The notes under the pieces are model-generated. The model was given only the letters and a program-made list of their open reading frames with translations, had not been told where the DNA came from and did not search any database. A stretch of DNA of 64,000 nt. Origin: Geosiphon pyriformis (Eukaryota > Glomeromycota > Glomeromycetes > Archaeosporales > Geosiphonaceae). The DNA lies in the NCBI GenBank assembly GCA_016748015.1, contig JAAOMT010000303.1:921748-985747 (forward strand), read 5' to 3'. Both the position numbers and the translations under genes were made by a program. Shown here piece by piece: positions 14,070 through 26,500 of this stretch; position 1 is the first letter of the stretch; each line of letters begins with the position of its first letter.

Positions 14070-14998
14070 AAATAATTTTTTTTTAATTTTATAATCAAAA
14101 TTAAAATTTTACTTTTTTTATAATAATTAATAAAGTTTTAATAAAAAAAAGTTTTTTTATTATTAAAGTAGTTAGACAAAATATTTTAATAATATTTTCT
14201 TTAAGTATTGATAATAAAAGACTGTTTTTAATAACTTTTAAAGTATTTTTTTTATTTTTAACTAATAATTCTTTTTCAATTGAGGTTTTTTTAAAAAAAT
14301 ATACTCAAATTAATTCAGTATTGTTTTTATTTCCTTTAAAAACCTTAAAATTTTTAATAATAGGTCGGTAAACAAGCTGGTTTTTTTTGTTTTTATTATT
14401 AACATTACTATTGTTATTTTATAAATAGCCAAAAAAGCCAAAACTCAAAAAAATAACAGCAGTTATTTGTATTTGTTATTATTGTATTAAATTTTTTTGT
14501 AGTTTTAAATAAAATCTTAAATAAAATCTTCTTAACAATAATTAATTTTTTTTTTAATATAAACAATATTAATAATAATATGTTTTTTAAGATAAATCAA
14601 AATTAATTATTGGCTGTATTGTTAAATATAATATTTTTTAACAGATTATTATCAGTTTTAAAAATAAAACAACTTATTAAGTCACTTAATTTTAAGAATT
14701 AAACCAATTAAATAAAAATTAAATTGTTTTCTAGTATTGTCTTTAATAGTACATAAAAAATAATTTCTAATTATTAAAAATTCTTTAAATAAATAATTTT
14801 TATTTTAATATTTAATATTATTTTTAAGATCAAATTGGCTTTTATTAAATTTTTGTTTTATTTGCTGTTTGGTTTTATTGGACTTAAGTCAGTTTTAAAA
14901 GACAATATTAAATTGTTTTATGTGAATTTTGCTTTTAAAACTTTATTAATGGTTCTTTCTTTTTAATTACACTTAAGATTGCAGAATCTTTTGTAATA
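14070..14998 (+). mobile_element. ORF1-only LINE relative, copy A0, part 1
   Basis: Matches the first part of the element at 50818-53095 on the same strand. The match starts at its AATTTTATAATCAAAATTAA, continues through GTTAGACAAAATATTTTA, and then AAGATCAAATTGGCTTTTAT at 14828. The protein frame is riddled with stops. At about 14998 the match breaks off and element E begins; it resumes at about 15850. Confidence 0.68.
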
Positions 14999-15850
14999 GT
15001 GTTATAAAATTATTTTTTTGGTATATTAAATATTAATATCTTGTTTTAATTATAATTAATTTTTTATAAATTCTTTAATTATATTTGTATAATAATATTA
15101 CTATTATATTAAAAACTTTTTTTTGATATTGTAATATAAGTTATTTTTTAATTTTTGATTGTTGTATATATGTTTATGTATTTTTTCCAAAGACTAAACT
15201 GAAATTTATTTGCTGTTTAGAATTTTCTGTAAAGCTATTTTTATAATTATCTAAAGTGTTTCTTTAATTTAGAAACATAAAACATTAATAATCTTTAATA
15301 TTTTTTTTAATTTTTACAATAAAATTTTTATTAATTAGTAATAATATAAATAATTTTGATTAGAGATTATTTTTTCAAGAGATTTAAATAATAAATAATA
15401 GTTTTATTTAATAAATAATACAAGTAAATTTCTTAATATTTTAAGTAATAATAATTTAGTTTTCAATTTTATTTTTATTTTTTTTTGATTAAAAGTTTCT
15501 TTGGATATTTATTTTAAAAATAAAAGTTAAAAAATAATTAAAATAAAAATTATTAGATGAATTTGTTGGATAAATTGTTGTTTTTTTTAATATTAAAACT
15601 ATTATATATATACATGTTTGTAATTTTATGAAAAAACATATTATAATATTTTTTTTTTAATATTTTAATCTAATGTTTGCTGCTATTATCAATAAGTATT
15701 TATCACTATTATAAATTGGTACTTGCTATTATTATAAGATAGTACTTGTTATTATGTTAATTATTATTTTTTTAAGATTATTATTATGCTATATTATAAT
15801 TAAATAATTTATATTATTTTATAATTTTTTTATTAAATTTTTGAACTGTA
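14998..15850 (+). mobile_element. Element E, copy 1 (about 0.85 kb), inserted in A0
   Basis: The near reverse complement of 16655-17510, with the same left end (GTTATAAAATT) and right end (TTTGAACT). Flanking A0 sequence is GTAATAGT on the left and GTAACAGT on the right. These could be an 8-bp target-site duplication with one C-to-T change, which would suggest a hAT-type DNA element, but the terminal inverted repeat is weak and no transposase is seen. Confidence 0.66.
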
Positions 15851-16655
15851 ACAGTAGTTTTGGCTTTCTTCTTTTTATCTTTATTGTACTTTATAATATT
15901 ATTTTTGACATATTTTTTAATAATATTAAAAATGTTTTTGGTGTTTTTAATATAATTATTTTAATTAAATTAAAGTTTACTGGTTTATAACAATAGTATA
16001 TTGTTAATTTTTTTTTACTGCTATTGTTTTTGGTAATTAGTTTATATTAATAAAAGGAAATATTATTAAAATCTTTTTTTCAACCAAAAAAAAATTATTG
16101 TTTTAAAAAACATTTTTAAAACCAAGTTGGTTAATCTTTTTTTTTAGTTGTATTGTTTTTAAAATTAGTAATTTGATTTTTTAAGTTGATAATCATATTT
16201 GTTTTATCTCTTATTTTTTTGATTTTTATTATTGTTAATGCTTTGTAATTATAATATTTGAATCTTAAGAATTTTTAAATTTAGCTATTATAAAAATTAA
16301 TATTTTGTGCAAATATTATATTTAATAAAAAATATATAAATATTATTATTGTTACAAGTATTAAAGTTTTAAGTATTTGGTTGTTAATTGTGTAATATTT
16401 CTATATATTTTTTTATATTGTTTGTTAAATTTTTTGTTGGCTTTAAGTCTTTTATGTTTTCTTTTATTAATAGAAAATTATATGTTAAAACTTCTATTTT
16501 TTAATTTTTTTTAACTATATTTGTTATTAATTTTGTTGTTAAATTTAGATTAAATTCTTTAAATTTTTAAATCTATTATTAAGTTAATTAATTTTTTGAT
16601 TATTTTAATTACTATTTTTTTAAACACTTTTTTTATTTTACATATTGTTACAGTT
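15850..16655 (+). mobile_element. Copy A0, part 2
   Basis: A0 resumes where it was interrupted. The text AGTAGTTTTGGCTTTCTTC matches the element at 50818-53095 around 51800. The match can be followed to the block of 52560-52610, where a second copy of E interrupts it. Confidence 0.65.
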
Positions 16656-17510
16656 CAAGAATTTAGCAAAAAAATTATAAAATAATATAAATTATTTAAT
16701 TATAATATAGCACAGTAATAATTTTAGAGAATTAATTATTAAAATAATAGCAAATACTATTTCACAATAGTGATAAGCACCAACTTACAATAGTGATTAA
16801 TATTAATTAGTAATAGTAATAAATACTAGATTTAAATATCAAAAAAAAGTATTATAATATGTTTTTTTGTAAAACTATAAACATATATATATACAGTAAC
16901 TTTAATATTAAGAAAAACAACAAGTTATAAAACAAGTCATAAAAACAAATTATTAAACAATTTATCTAACAGTTCTACTTTAATTATTTTCTAGTTTTTA
17001 CTTTTAAAATAAATATTTACAAAAATTTTTAATAAAAAAAAAACAAAAAAAACATTGAAAATTGAATTATTACAACTCAATATATTAAAAAACTTACTTG
17101 TATTATTTATTAAATAAAACTATTATTTATCAGTTAAATTTTTTAGAAGAATAATCTCTAATCAAAATTATTTATGTTATTACTAATTAATAAAAGCTTT
17201 ATTGTAAGAATTAGAAAAAGTGTTAAAGACTATTAACATTTTATTTTTTTAGATTAAAAAAATACATTAAACAATTACAAGAATAGTTTCAAAGAAAATC
17301 TTAAACAGTAAGTAGATTTTAGTTTAGTCTTTGAAAAAAAATACATAAAAACTTATATTATAATATTAAGAAAAAGTCTTTAGTATAGCAGTAATATTAT
17401 CACATAAATAGAATTAAGGAACTTATAAAAGATTAATTGCAATTAAAATGGAATATTAATATTTAATATATCAAGAAAATTATTTTATAATAATATGAAA
17501 ATTTAAAGAT
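16655..17510 (-). mobile_element. Element E, copy 2, opposite orientation
   Basis: Reads AGTTCAAGAATTTAG at its left end, the reverse complement of the end of copy 1, and can be aligned to copy 1 through its full length. Together the two copies form an inverted repeat of about 0.85-kb arms with a 0.8-kb loop. Confidence 0.68.
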
Positions 17511-17700
17511 TAATTTCTAATGTTTAAAATAAAGTATTTGTTTTTAATAAAATTATTAGTTAAGCTTTCTTAAATATAACAATAATAAAAACTAAATATA
17601 ATTATAATAATATTTATATAAATGAGTATAATACTAATTTACTTAATAATAAATTTTATATTAAATTAATTATTTTCAAAAAATATTAATTTAATAATAT
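17510..17700 (+). mobile_element. Copy A0, part 3 (short remnant)
   Basis: A weak match to 52610-52720 (TTTTAATAAAATTATTAGTT) continues A0 after the second E insertion, then is lost in A+T-rich DNA. Confidence 0.4.
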
Positions 17701-18500
17701 TAAGTTTAATATAAATATAACTATTAAATATTTAAGTAATTTAATTAAAAATAGTAATATACTAATTGCTATTATAAATAAGATATCTTTTTAAAATAAA
17801 TTTTTTTTTAATATATTTCTAATTGTATTATAATTTTTGAATTTTATAATAATTTTAATATAAATTAATTTAATATAAAAAAAACAAAAACAAATAAAAT
17901 ATTATAAAATTATGTATAATAATAATAATAATAATAATAATAAGTTTAAATTTATATTATATAATTACATAATTTTGCATATATAAAACCAGTTTTTTAA
18001 TATATAAAAAAAATATAATTTTTATTTATAATATTTACAAATATTTTATTGATTATTAATATTATTATTTTTACAATTTTTGTTTTTATAATTATGTTTA
18101 AATTATTTTTTTAATATAATAATAATAATATTTATATATATAAATTTTCAAAGTTTATTTAAAAATTTTAATTATAATAATGATTTTTAAGCCAATTAAA
18201 ATTAATTTTTGTATAATATTTTGAAAAAAAAAAATTACAAAATCATAAAATAATTGTAAATTATATAAAATAAGATTTTAATTAATAAAAAATCATTATA
18301 ATTATTGTAATAACAAAAAAAGTGTTTAAATTAATATTTATTTTGTTAAGTCTTATTACAATATGTCTTATTTTATCAAAAAAATATTATAATACAAAAA
18401 ACTAATAGCAAAATAATTTTTGAGTTATTTTTTAACATGGAAAAATTTTGACAATTAGAAAATAAAAGAAATTTTTATTGTGTAGTAAACTTGATAATAT
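17701..18500. other. A+T-rich spacer, edge of the decayed region
   Basis: No gene. A short (AAT)n tract lies near 17918-17943. Base composition changes abruptly after about 18420, where CpG and mixed-composition DNA begin. Confidence 0.5.
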
Positions 18501-18509
18501 CATTTTTAT

Positions 18510-18588
18510 TATAATTATTATCATTATCATAATCATCATCATCATTATTATAATCATTATAATCATCATTATCATAATCATAATCATT

Positions 18589-18653
<65 letters not shown>

Positions 18654-18658
18654 TATCA
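18510..18658. repeat. (ATC)n / (ATT)n microsatellite, about 150 bp
   Basis: A mixed ATT and ATC triplet tract that becomes pure ATC at about 18590-18650. It gives long isoleucine or methionine frames on both strands that are not genes. Confidence 0.93.
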
Positions 18659-18886
18659 AAAGGTTTGAATAGAATAAATTAATTTTATCTGATTCACAAG
18701 ATTTGCTTTTCCGCTTACTTGCATTAGCTTTGAATTTTGACGCAGAACACAAAAGGTATTTGAATATACCAATAATAAGAATGATTCTTTACTTCTGCTC
18801 CATTACGGTAAGTAAATAAGTAAATAAATAAATAAGTAAGCAAAGAAGTAACTTTGGGGCAAAAAACAATAAAGCAAAGATTAATG

Positions 18887-18925
<39 letters not shown>

Positions 18926-19570
18926 GACAGATTATTTTACTGAACGTGTAACCAGAAAAATCCATTTAGAAGTGATTATGACGACGATGAAAATAAGAGT
19001 AGCCAAAGATAATGTTTATTAATGAAGTGATTAAGTCATTGTTTAACGGTCAATTCCGTCGTTTGATGAATGGGGAAAAATAATTAGAAGTTAAAAATTG
19101 TTTTTTATTTTATTTTAAAAGTTCAACATTTTGAGTGCTGAGCAGAAATCCAGGGGGATTAGTTATGTAAATTATTTAAGTTTTTCATAATATATTTTTT
19201 TTAATGTTCCTTTACTTGGAAGACTCTTTCATTGTTTAAAAATCCTGTCCTGGTTTGGGTCTCTATAGTAATATTGTACAAGCTTCATGGGTTTAGATGT
19301 TTTGACGCGAAAATTTTTTTGCATTAAATTCACAGAGATCAAGTAATAAATTTATTATGCATAATCAAAACATTACCTCAATTTGAAATCAATAAACTTT
19401 TCTTGCAGGTAAAAGTTATAAATCAAATTACCAGAGACCAATTGTTTGATATTTTTCGTCTTTTTATGTGATTTTTTTTTCATCCATGCGCTTTTTTAAA
19501 AATTAAATATAATTTTTTTTGGAGAATAGTCCAATCAACTTAATATCATAACAATTAATTATCATTATCC

Positions 19571-19605
<35 letters not shown>

Positions 19606-19830
19606 TTCTCGTTTCGTACCGTTGTTCGAATTTCTTGGTCATTATTTCATAAACTTTTTTTAAATTCAACGCGTCAGTATCACCATATCATTCAAGGTGG
19701 TAGCACTATTATTCTCACTTCTAAGTTAGGGAGAGTGAGTAAAAAATGATGGTAATCAAAAAAATTGAAAATTGAAAAAAATGTCATTTATCATTTAAAA
19801 CGGTAAATTTTCATGTATATTTATAATAAC

Positions 19831-19884
<54 letters not shown>

Positions 19885-21201
19885 TTTTTATATATCAAAT
19901 ATAATTTAAATTACCTGTTCATTATTTATGGTTTTGAATGGTCTCTTTTGGAGTTCATTGTATTCTAATAAATGGAAATAATCATCACTCTCTATGAATA
20001 AGAAGGACATTATTTCTATAATAGTTCACTCTAAATGTCCCCCTCTCTCCTCTCCTCCTTTCAAATCTCAAAGCTTTTTTTAGTTCCCTTTTTTTAAATC
20101 TTCTACCTGCCAAATTTTTGATAAAATGAAACAATGAAAGCTCTGAAACAACCCCAAATATTTTTTTTTTTAAAAAAAAGCCAAATATGTAACTTATCCC
20201 CAAGGCCCACGTTTTTTCTTTGTTATTGTTCCTTGATGATATAAAAAAACTCATATAACACTACATGTCATGGTAACCTAACGGTTCATAATGATCAGAG
20301 TACCATTGAGAAACCTTAAAAAATAATAATAATAATAATAATAACCCTCTTTTGATTAAATTTCGAATAATAGATATAAACAGTTCATTTCCACAAAAGG
20401 TATCACTCGCATTGTTCGATGATTTTGAATCGCAGTGAAACATTGTTTAATTTGTTTGAATGGTTAACAATTCATTAATCGATTAAGGTCAGGTGAATTA
20501 AGGTTAAAACTCTTTTGATTGCTGTCCGACTTTTTTGGAAGGTATGTCCTGTTTTAGCATTAGAATTAAAAGTGATCAATTCCCAATCAAAAATTGCTTA
20601 GGATAGAACAGTGTGTTCAAATGTATCATGATGAATTATCTATTGAAAATATTTATATTCGGGTGATATTTGAACCACTAAAAGGTAGTAGTAATGAAAT
20701 CTTTCTCAACTTTACTATCATTATCATTATCATTATCATTTATCATTTATCATCATCGTCATTATCATCATTATCATAAAATTTTTGATACAAGATATTT
20801 TAGTGGAAGCACACTATATCATTAAAGATCTATTCGGATTACTCATTTAATACAATTATGCATGATGATCAATGATCATCAATGTCACCATTTATTGTCT
20901 TCTTTTTGCATTGTATTTCTTAAAAAAAACATGAAAATGAAGATGTATCATTATTGAACCCAATCATAAATCACCATAAAATAAAAATAAATAAATATAT
21001 ATATATATATACCATTCTTAAAACCCCGCAGCTTTAATGTATTATCCATTATATTCATTATTGATTTATATTCATATTCGGGTATCGATTAAAAAAAACC
21101 TCCCTAACTGGAAAAAATGGGGTGAAGAATTATTATCTCTTTATGGTAATATCCTTATTATATTACGATCACTTTTTTTCCCATACAATGTGACAGGTAG
21201 G

Positions 21202-21232
<31 letters not shown>

Positions 21233-21989
21233 GTATTTATGAATAAATGTATGTATGTATGTAAAGATCCTTATTTCCTTTTCCTATTCCTATTCCTATT
21301 CCGATTCCTATTCCTATTTCTATTTTTATTTTTATTCTTTTATATAGGTACGAAAAAGCTGGTTTTCTTCAAAAAGTTTGATTTTTTTTATGCTAATCTA
21401 ATTTTTTTTTCGAATCTTTATATGAAGCTAATCTTATTATATATAATTGATATTTCTATTCCTTATAAATTAAAAATAATAATTTTTAGCTTAAATAGCC
21501 TTAATTTAATAAACCCTTTCCTAATCGAGTCCGTATCATTTTTTACCAAAAAAGGTAATATCAAATTTAGGTTATCTTTATTTTTGTTTTTTTTTTTTAC
21601 TGTTGTCATTGTATTCTCAACAATCAGCGTGCCCCTATTTAACATGATCAAACTGGGAAATTTCTTTCTTTTGTTCCAATAAAAGGGAATGAAAAAAAAA
21701 GATCTTTGCTCATGATTTTCTGATCATGGCTTATGAAAATCATAAGTGACTAACGAGAAAGAGAACAATAAGGATATTTTTAATTCGAAAAAATTTTTAT
21801 TATTGATTTATTTTGATTTTGATTTTTGATTTGATTTGATTGATTGATTGATTCATACATTAATTGATTTAGGTAATTAATTTTAGTTGATGTTTGTGTG
21901 TGTGTGTGTGTATTATTAAAATTTAGAAATAGAATTAGGAATAATAAATAATAAATAATAAAATTTATATAAAAGTTTTTATAATTTAA

Positions 21990-22024
<35 letters not shown>

Positions 22025-22083
22025 CTTTTTTTGATCATTATATTATATATATATATATACTTTTTATATTTATTTTTATTTTT

Positions 22084-22126
<43 letters not shown>

Positions 22127-22955
22127 CACTGCTATTTCAAAATAAGTTATTGAATAAATTTAAATTTTTCATTTACAAATTTATTCTATTATTTAAGATT
22201 TTATAATGCATTTAATTTAATAAATTTTAAAAAAATCATTTCCTTCTTTTTATAAAAAATCTTTAATCACCATCTTTTTCATCATCATCATGATTATTAT
22301 TATTATCCCTATTATTAAAACTATCCGGATCTTTTTATCATGACTCTATTGTCCCAACTTCATTATTATTGTCAACCGCCAATCACTTCATTGTCTTTTC
22401 GATACGTATACCTATTACCCTATTGCCGTTATGTATTTTTTGTTTTGTTGTGTGTGCTGTGTGTTGTGTGTGTGTTACGCCCAAAAACAACAACGACGAC
22501 ACATTGACTAAATAACTACCCTTTTTCTGAAACTTTTTCGAACCCTTCTTTCATTTCATTTCTGGAAAATTATATAAATCCCTTTGTTTCTGAACTACCT
22601 TGGAAAATTTGTTGAATGAAAAATTAATAGACCGTTAAACACAAGAGTAACAAATACAAGAATAGAACAAAGAAGACTATCACTCACAATATAATAAAAA
22701 CTTATAAAGTATTACTATTACTATTACTATTAGTACTTTCCTGTTTTCCAAAAAAGACTTCACAAGCATAGAAGACCTTCGCACATTAATCTTTTCCAAC
22801 ATTTCATTCACCACTTTTGGTTTCTAAACTTTTTTACTTTGTTAAATATCTTCGCTGATCCCGTTTGTTGTTTATTATTTGTATTTTTTTTTTCTTTTTC
22901 TTCTAAAATTTTAATCAATTGTCATAATTACACACTTCCGCCCCTACCCTACCTT
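18659..22955. other. Intergenic region rich in microsatellites, no gene recognised
   Basis: Single-copy-looking DNA with normal CpG. Short tandem tracts seen are (AAT)n at 18886-18926, (TTA)n at 19570-19605, (AAT)n at 19831-19884, (GTAT)n at 21203-21260, TTCCTA units at 21283-21335, (TG)n at 21893-21911, (ATT)n at 21993-22024, TA at 22046-22060 and (CTTT)n at 22083-22126. Several open frames of 60-147 codons occur, but they are low in complexity or match nothing I know, so I do not call them. The last part is the presumed promoter of the gene at 23019. Confidence 0.75.
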
Positions 22956-22983
22956 ATCCTAACCCTAACCCTAACCCTACCCA
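22943..22983 (+). repeat. Telomere-like CCCTAA tract in the gene leader
   Basis: CCCTACCCTACC is followed by about three and a half CCCTAA units, ending 36 bases before the start codon at 23019. CCCTAA/TTAGGG is the common fungal telomere unit. Here it is interstitial and lies in the presumed 5' leader or core promoter. It could be a telobox-like regulatory site or a scar of break repair. Confidence 0.85.
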
Positions 22984-23018
22984 TTTCATAGATAGATAAA
23001 AAGTTTTCAAAGTTTGTA

Positions 23019-23597
23019 ATGGCAACAGTATCATCCTCATCACCTTTACCTTCTCATAATTCTAAAAGAACTTCGACAAATTCGAGTTCAAGAATGGAAC
23101 TTGTTGAAAATTATCACAACTCGGAAGTTTCAACGCCTGAAAAAAATAAATCATCTTCATCTAGTCCCACTTCAATTTTACGAAATCAAGAACGTTTATC
23201 AGTAGCTAGCATCTCGAATTTGATTAACCATCATGATGAATGGAAAAATCAATCAATTTCAACACAATCTTCATCTTTATCTGAAAAAGTTATCGAGAAA
23301 TTAAACAATAATGAACATAAAAAAAGAAAACAATCAGATATTCCTTCCCCTGAAGATTTTGCTGAACCAGTTCCTGATAGTTCAACAGCTGAAGCACTTC
23401 TCTCCTTATTCAAACGTCGACGTGTTTCGATATCAGAAAAAAATGGTGATGGTGATGACGATGACAATGTTAATGAAAAAAATCAAATTATTAATACTAT
23501 TGCTAATGCTAATGTTAATCATAGTAACAAAAACATTAAGAATAATAAGAATAATAACAATAATAGTATTAACAACAAAAACAAAAACAACAACAAC

Positions 23598-23628
<31 letters not shown>

Positions 23629-23653
23629 GTAATAACAAGATTCATTCTCGACT

Positions 23654-23698
<45 letters not shown>

Positions 23699-25468
23699 GG
23701 ATGATAATGATGATGATCAAATGGAAACAGATGAACTTATTCACTCAACACAACCATCTCCCGTTCCATCGACCGGATTCGATGACCCAAATCCTGTGGA
23801 TGACCCACCTTTAGAAGTTATGTCGAAACCTACTCCTACTCCTACTACTGTTACTGTTACTGCTACTACTAGTACTACAAAGATTTCAACGGCTCATTCA
23901 ATCTTTGGTGGTAACGGTCATGGTGTTATCCTTCCTCCAAGCACATTTAGCGGTAAACAGTCACGGAATAAAAAGGCTTACGTTCCACGTCCCCCAAACT
24001 CCTTCATTCTTTATCGTCAACATCATCATCCATTGATCCTTAATCAACGTCCCGGAATCAATAATTCCGAAATCTCTCGAATAATCGCCGAACATTGGCG
24101 TAAATTAGGTGATCAGGAGAAATTAGAGTGGAAACGAAAGGCTGAGGAAGCTAAAGAACATCATATGAAAGTTTATCCCGATTACAAATATCAACCAAGA
24201 CGACGAGCTGGTGCTCAGACCTCCAATTTTCGAAAAGCCGTTATTCCCTCCGCACATGGTACATCACATGAAGATTCATCTGGGAAATATTTGGACAATT
24301 TTGTGATTGAGATGAAAGGCCCTCAACACCACCAACCACAACCATCGATAAAACCACATAATCATCATAATCACAATCACCAGCATCAACATCATCATCA
24401 TTCCATTCAACTCGACGAAGATCATGCCGTTCCAAGGACAGAAATGGAAGATTTAAGGATCTCGTCAACGAAATCTCAAAGATTTATTCGACAGGTGAAC
24501 GATGTGGTCATCTTTGAAGGTGGTTCAACGGAATTGAAGAATATAGGTAAAATTTCTAAATCTATTTAGAATTCTTGCTTCAAAATTGTCACCGATCAAA
24601 TCTTTTTACCAATTCTTGAATTCTTTATCAAAATTAGCTCGTAATAAACCCACCCCAACCGAGGCTCTCAAGGCTAGATTATTACCACGTACTACATCAG
24701 GACCAGCCGCATCATCATCTCATTCTCTACCTGCCCCGCCGTCCGCTTCCGCATCCTCCTCGCAAAATTATTTTGTACATCCAACTCCCCCACCTCCATC
24801 CACTCCAACAACACCGAACCGGTTACCTTCACTAAATACCCTCATGCAATCACCCCAACAACCTACACCAGTCTCTTCAACAATATCAGCTCCTCCATCT
24901 CCGGTTCATGGTTCGACAGCTCGTGGTGCAATGATTGTTCTGGAAGGATGTGAGGATGGTTCTTCTTCCTTACAAGCAAACAAATTGCTAGAATTCTTCA
25001 AGCAAGAAGGAATCACTGCAAAACTATGGAAATTTCCTGATCATTCCACACCTTCCGGTAACGCATTAAAAGCCTATCAACAATCAGATTGTCAACCACA
25101 TCCGAAAACTCTTCATTTATTGATTGCATCTCATTGGTGGGAATTAATGTAAGTAATCTCGAATTGATTGTTTTTTTCTGAATCAAAATGTTTACCAATA
25201 AAATAACACATTTTTGAATTTTCCTTCCAGGCCAATCATGAAGGATCATCTTTTAAATGGAACCACGTTGATCGTTGATCGTTATGTTTATTCCGCGATT
25301 GCTGCTTCAGCAGCGGCAGGACTTGATCTGAATTGGTGTAAAGCCAGTTACGTGCATTTATTAAGTCCAGATCTTATATTCTTCTTGAATATTTCCGGAC
25401 TTGAAAGGGATCAATCATCTCAGCACCAGCACCAACAACAACAGCACCACCAACAACAGCAGCAACAA

Positions 25469-25499
<31 letters not shown>

Positions 25500-26013
25500 A
25501 ACAGCAACAACAACAACAACAGCAACAGCAACAAATGCAGAGAATTTCACCTACCACGGAGCCTACTTTTGATGATAATCGATCTTCGATTGAATGGCAA
25601 CGAAGAATGCAGGACGCATTTGGAAGGCTGGCAGAAGTTCATTGGAAGGTAAGAACAATCTTGAGTCTTTTTGCTTTTGATGTTTCAAAATTTAAAATTT
25701 ACACTTTTATTCTCTATACGAAAAGATTTTGGATGCGTGTGAATCAAATACCCTGGTTCACTTACAGATTGCCAAGGAATCAATAAAAGTGATTGAGCGT
25801 TGCCAAAATTGCAATACCAGTTACGGAACCAGTGGCAATAATAATATTCTACCAATCCATTATCCGAATATTGGTGGTGGTGGTGGTGACGAGAGCATGA
25901 TTTCAAACAAACTAACAGGTCGTGTATCACAACATCAATCATCACAACAAAGGTTATCACTTCCGTTCGCACATCATGAAGAATACCCAAGACCTGTTCA
26001 TGTACAGCTCTAG
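23019..26013 (+). CDS. MATA-type HMG-box protein fused to a degenerate thymidylate kinase-like domain
   Basis: Proposed exons are 23019-24546, 24638-25148, 25231-25648 and 25726-26013 (914 residues). Residues 170-208 are asparagine-rich and 212-234 aspartate-rich. The HMG box spans about 318-396 and has the MATA/Ste11 pattern: RPPNSFILYR, then EISRIIAEHW, then YPDYKYQPRR. The thymidylate kinase-like part runs from about R605 to 850: GAMIVLEG leads into a P-loop, FPD at 642-644, WELMP at 677-681, VDRYVYSAIA at 695-704, PDLIFFL, and WKILDA at 818-823. The P-loop reads GCEDGSSSL, so the catalytic lysine is gone, the arginine after FPD is H645, and the LID is replaced by a polyglutamine tract (about 744-782). 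The kinase part therefore looks inactive. The HMG part should bind DNA in the nucleus. Introns 2 and 3 are firm. Intron 1, which makes the fusion, has a weak GTAAAA donor but is exactly in phase. The alternative is two genes, the first stopping at 24569 and the second starting at 24843. Confidence 0.72.
24547..24637 (+). other. Proposed intron 1 (fusion intron) of the HMG-kinase gene
   Basis: 91 bases from GTAAAA to AAATTAG. Splicing joins the HMG frame to the frame at 24640. That frame is open and codon-like for about 200 bases before its first ATG at 24843, so those bases need an upstream exon. Without splicing the HMG frame ends at 24567-24569. Confidence 0.6.
25149..25230 (+). other. Intron 2 of the HMG-kinase gene
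   Basis: 82 bases, GTAAGT to TTCCAG. Splicing restores WELMPIM, a conserved thymidylate kinase segment. Confidence 0.9.
25649..25725 (+). other. Intron 3 of the HMG-kinase gene
   Basis: 77 bases, GTAAGA to AAAAG, phase 0. Splicing restores VHWKILDA, a conserved C-terminal thymidylate kinase segment. Confidence 0.9.
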
Positions 26014-26451
26014 ATTGGAAAAGATAATCAACTTTTATCTTATACAACCGATTCTTCTCCTTCCTAAACTTCCTCAGATCAGCAATGTATTATTATTATT
26101 ATTCGTACTATTTGCAATGACTTTTTTGTAGTCTGCATTTCAGTTGATTAGCATAATGAAAAAAAAATGATGGGTAGTTTTGAGAGTACAAGTCTTTGAA
26201 ATCAAATTTAATTTTACATTCAATATATATTTTTTTGACTCTGAACCATTAGTTCCACCTAAGGCTTGTATTTCTAGACTCAATCCTCTCTATATTTCTT
26301 TTTGAATACTTTTCAGTTCCATTCAAATTTTTTTTATAGTCCATTTCTTTTTCTTTAACTTTATCTGTATATTTTTTCTTTGCACTTTTCATTACCAAAT
26401 CTCGATACACACAAATCCATTCATCATTCTCACACATATACATAAACACGT

Positions 26452-26500
<49 letters not shown>

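Noticed and set aside
1-18400. Mitochondrial origin for the A+T-rich part
   Set aside because: No mitochondrial gene is seen, while LINE, gypsy and ORF1 relics identify it as nuclear transposon DNA.
18432-18752. Open frames of polymethionine or polyisoleucine on both strands
   Set aside because: Products of the ATC/ATT microsatellite; no coding character.
19600-19660. Possible tRNA T-arm (GTTCGAATTTC near 19624)
   Set aside because: No acceptor or anticodon stem could be formed around it.
21037-21682. Two plus-strand open frames of 69 and 147 codons
   Set aside because: Made of GTAT and TTCCTA repeats and A/T-rich text with no domain, intron or homologue known to me; left as intergenic.
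24547-24569. A 23-base intron ending at 24569 in the HMG gene
   Set aside because: Too short for splicing and it leads into a frame that stops after 16 codons; the 91-base option is in phase with the kinase frame.
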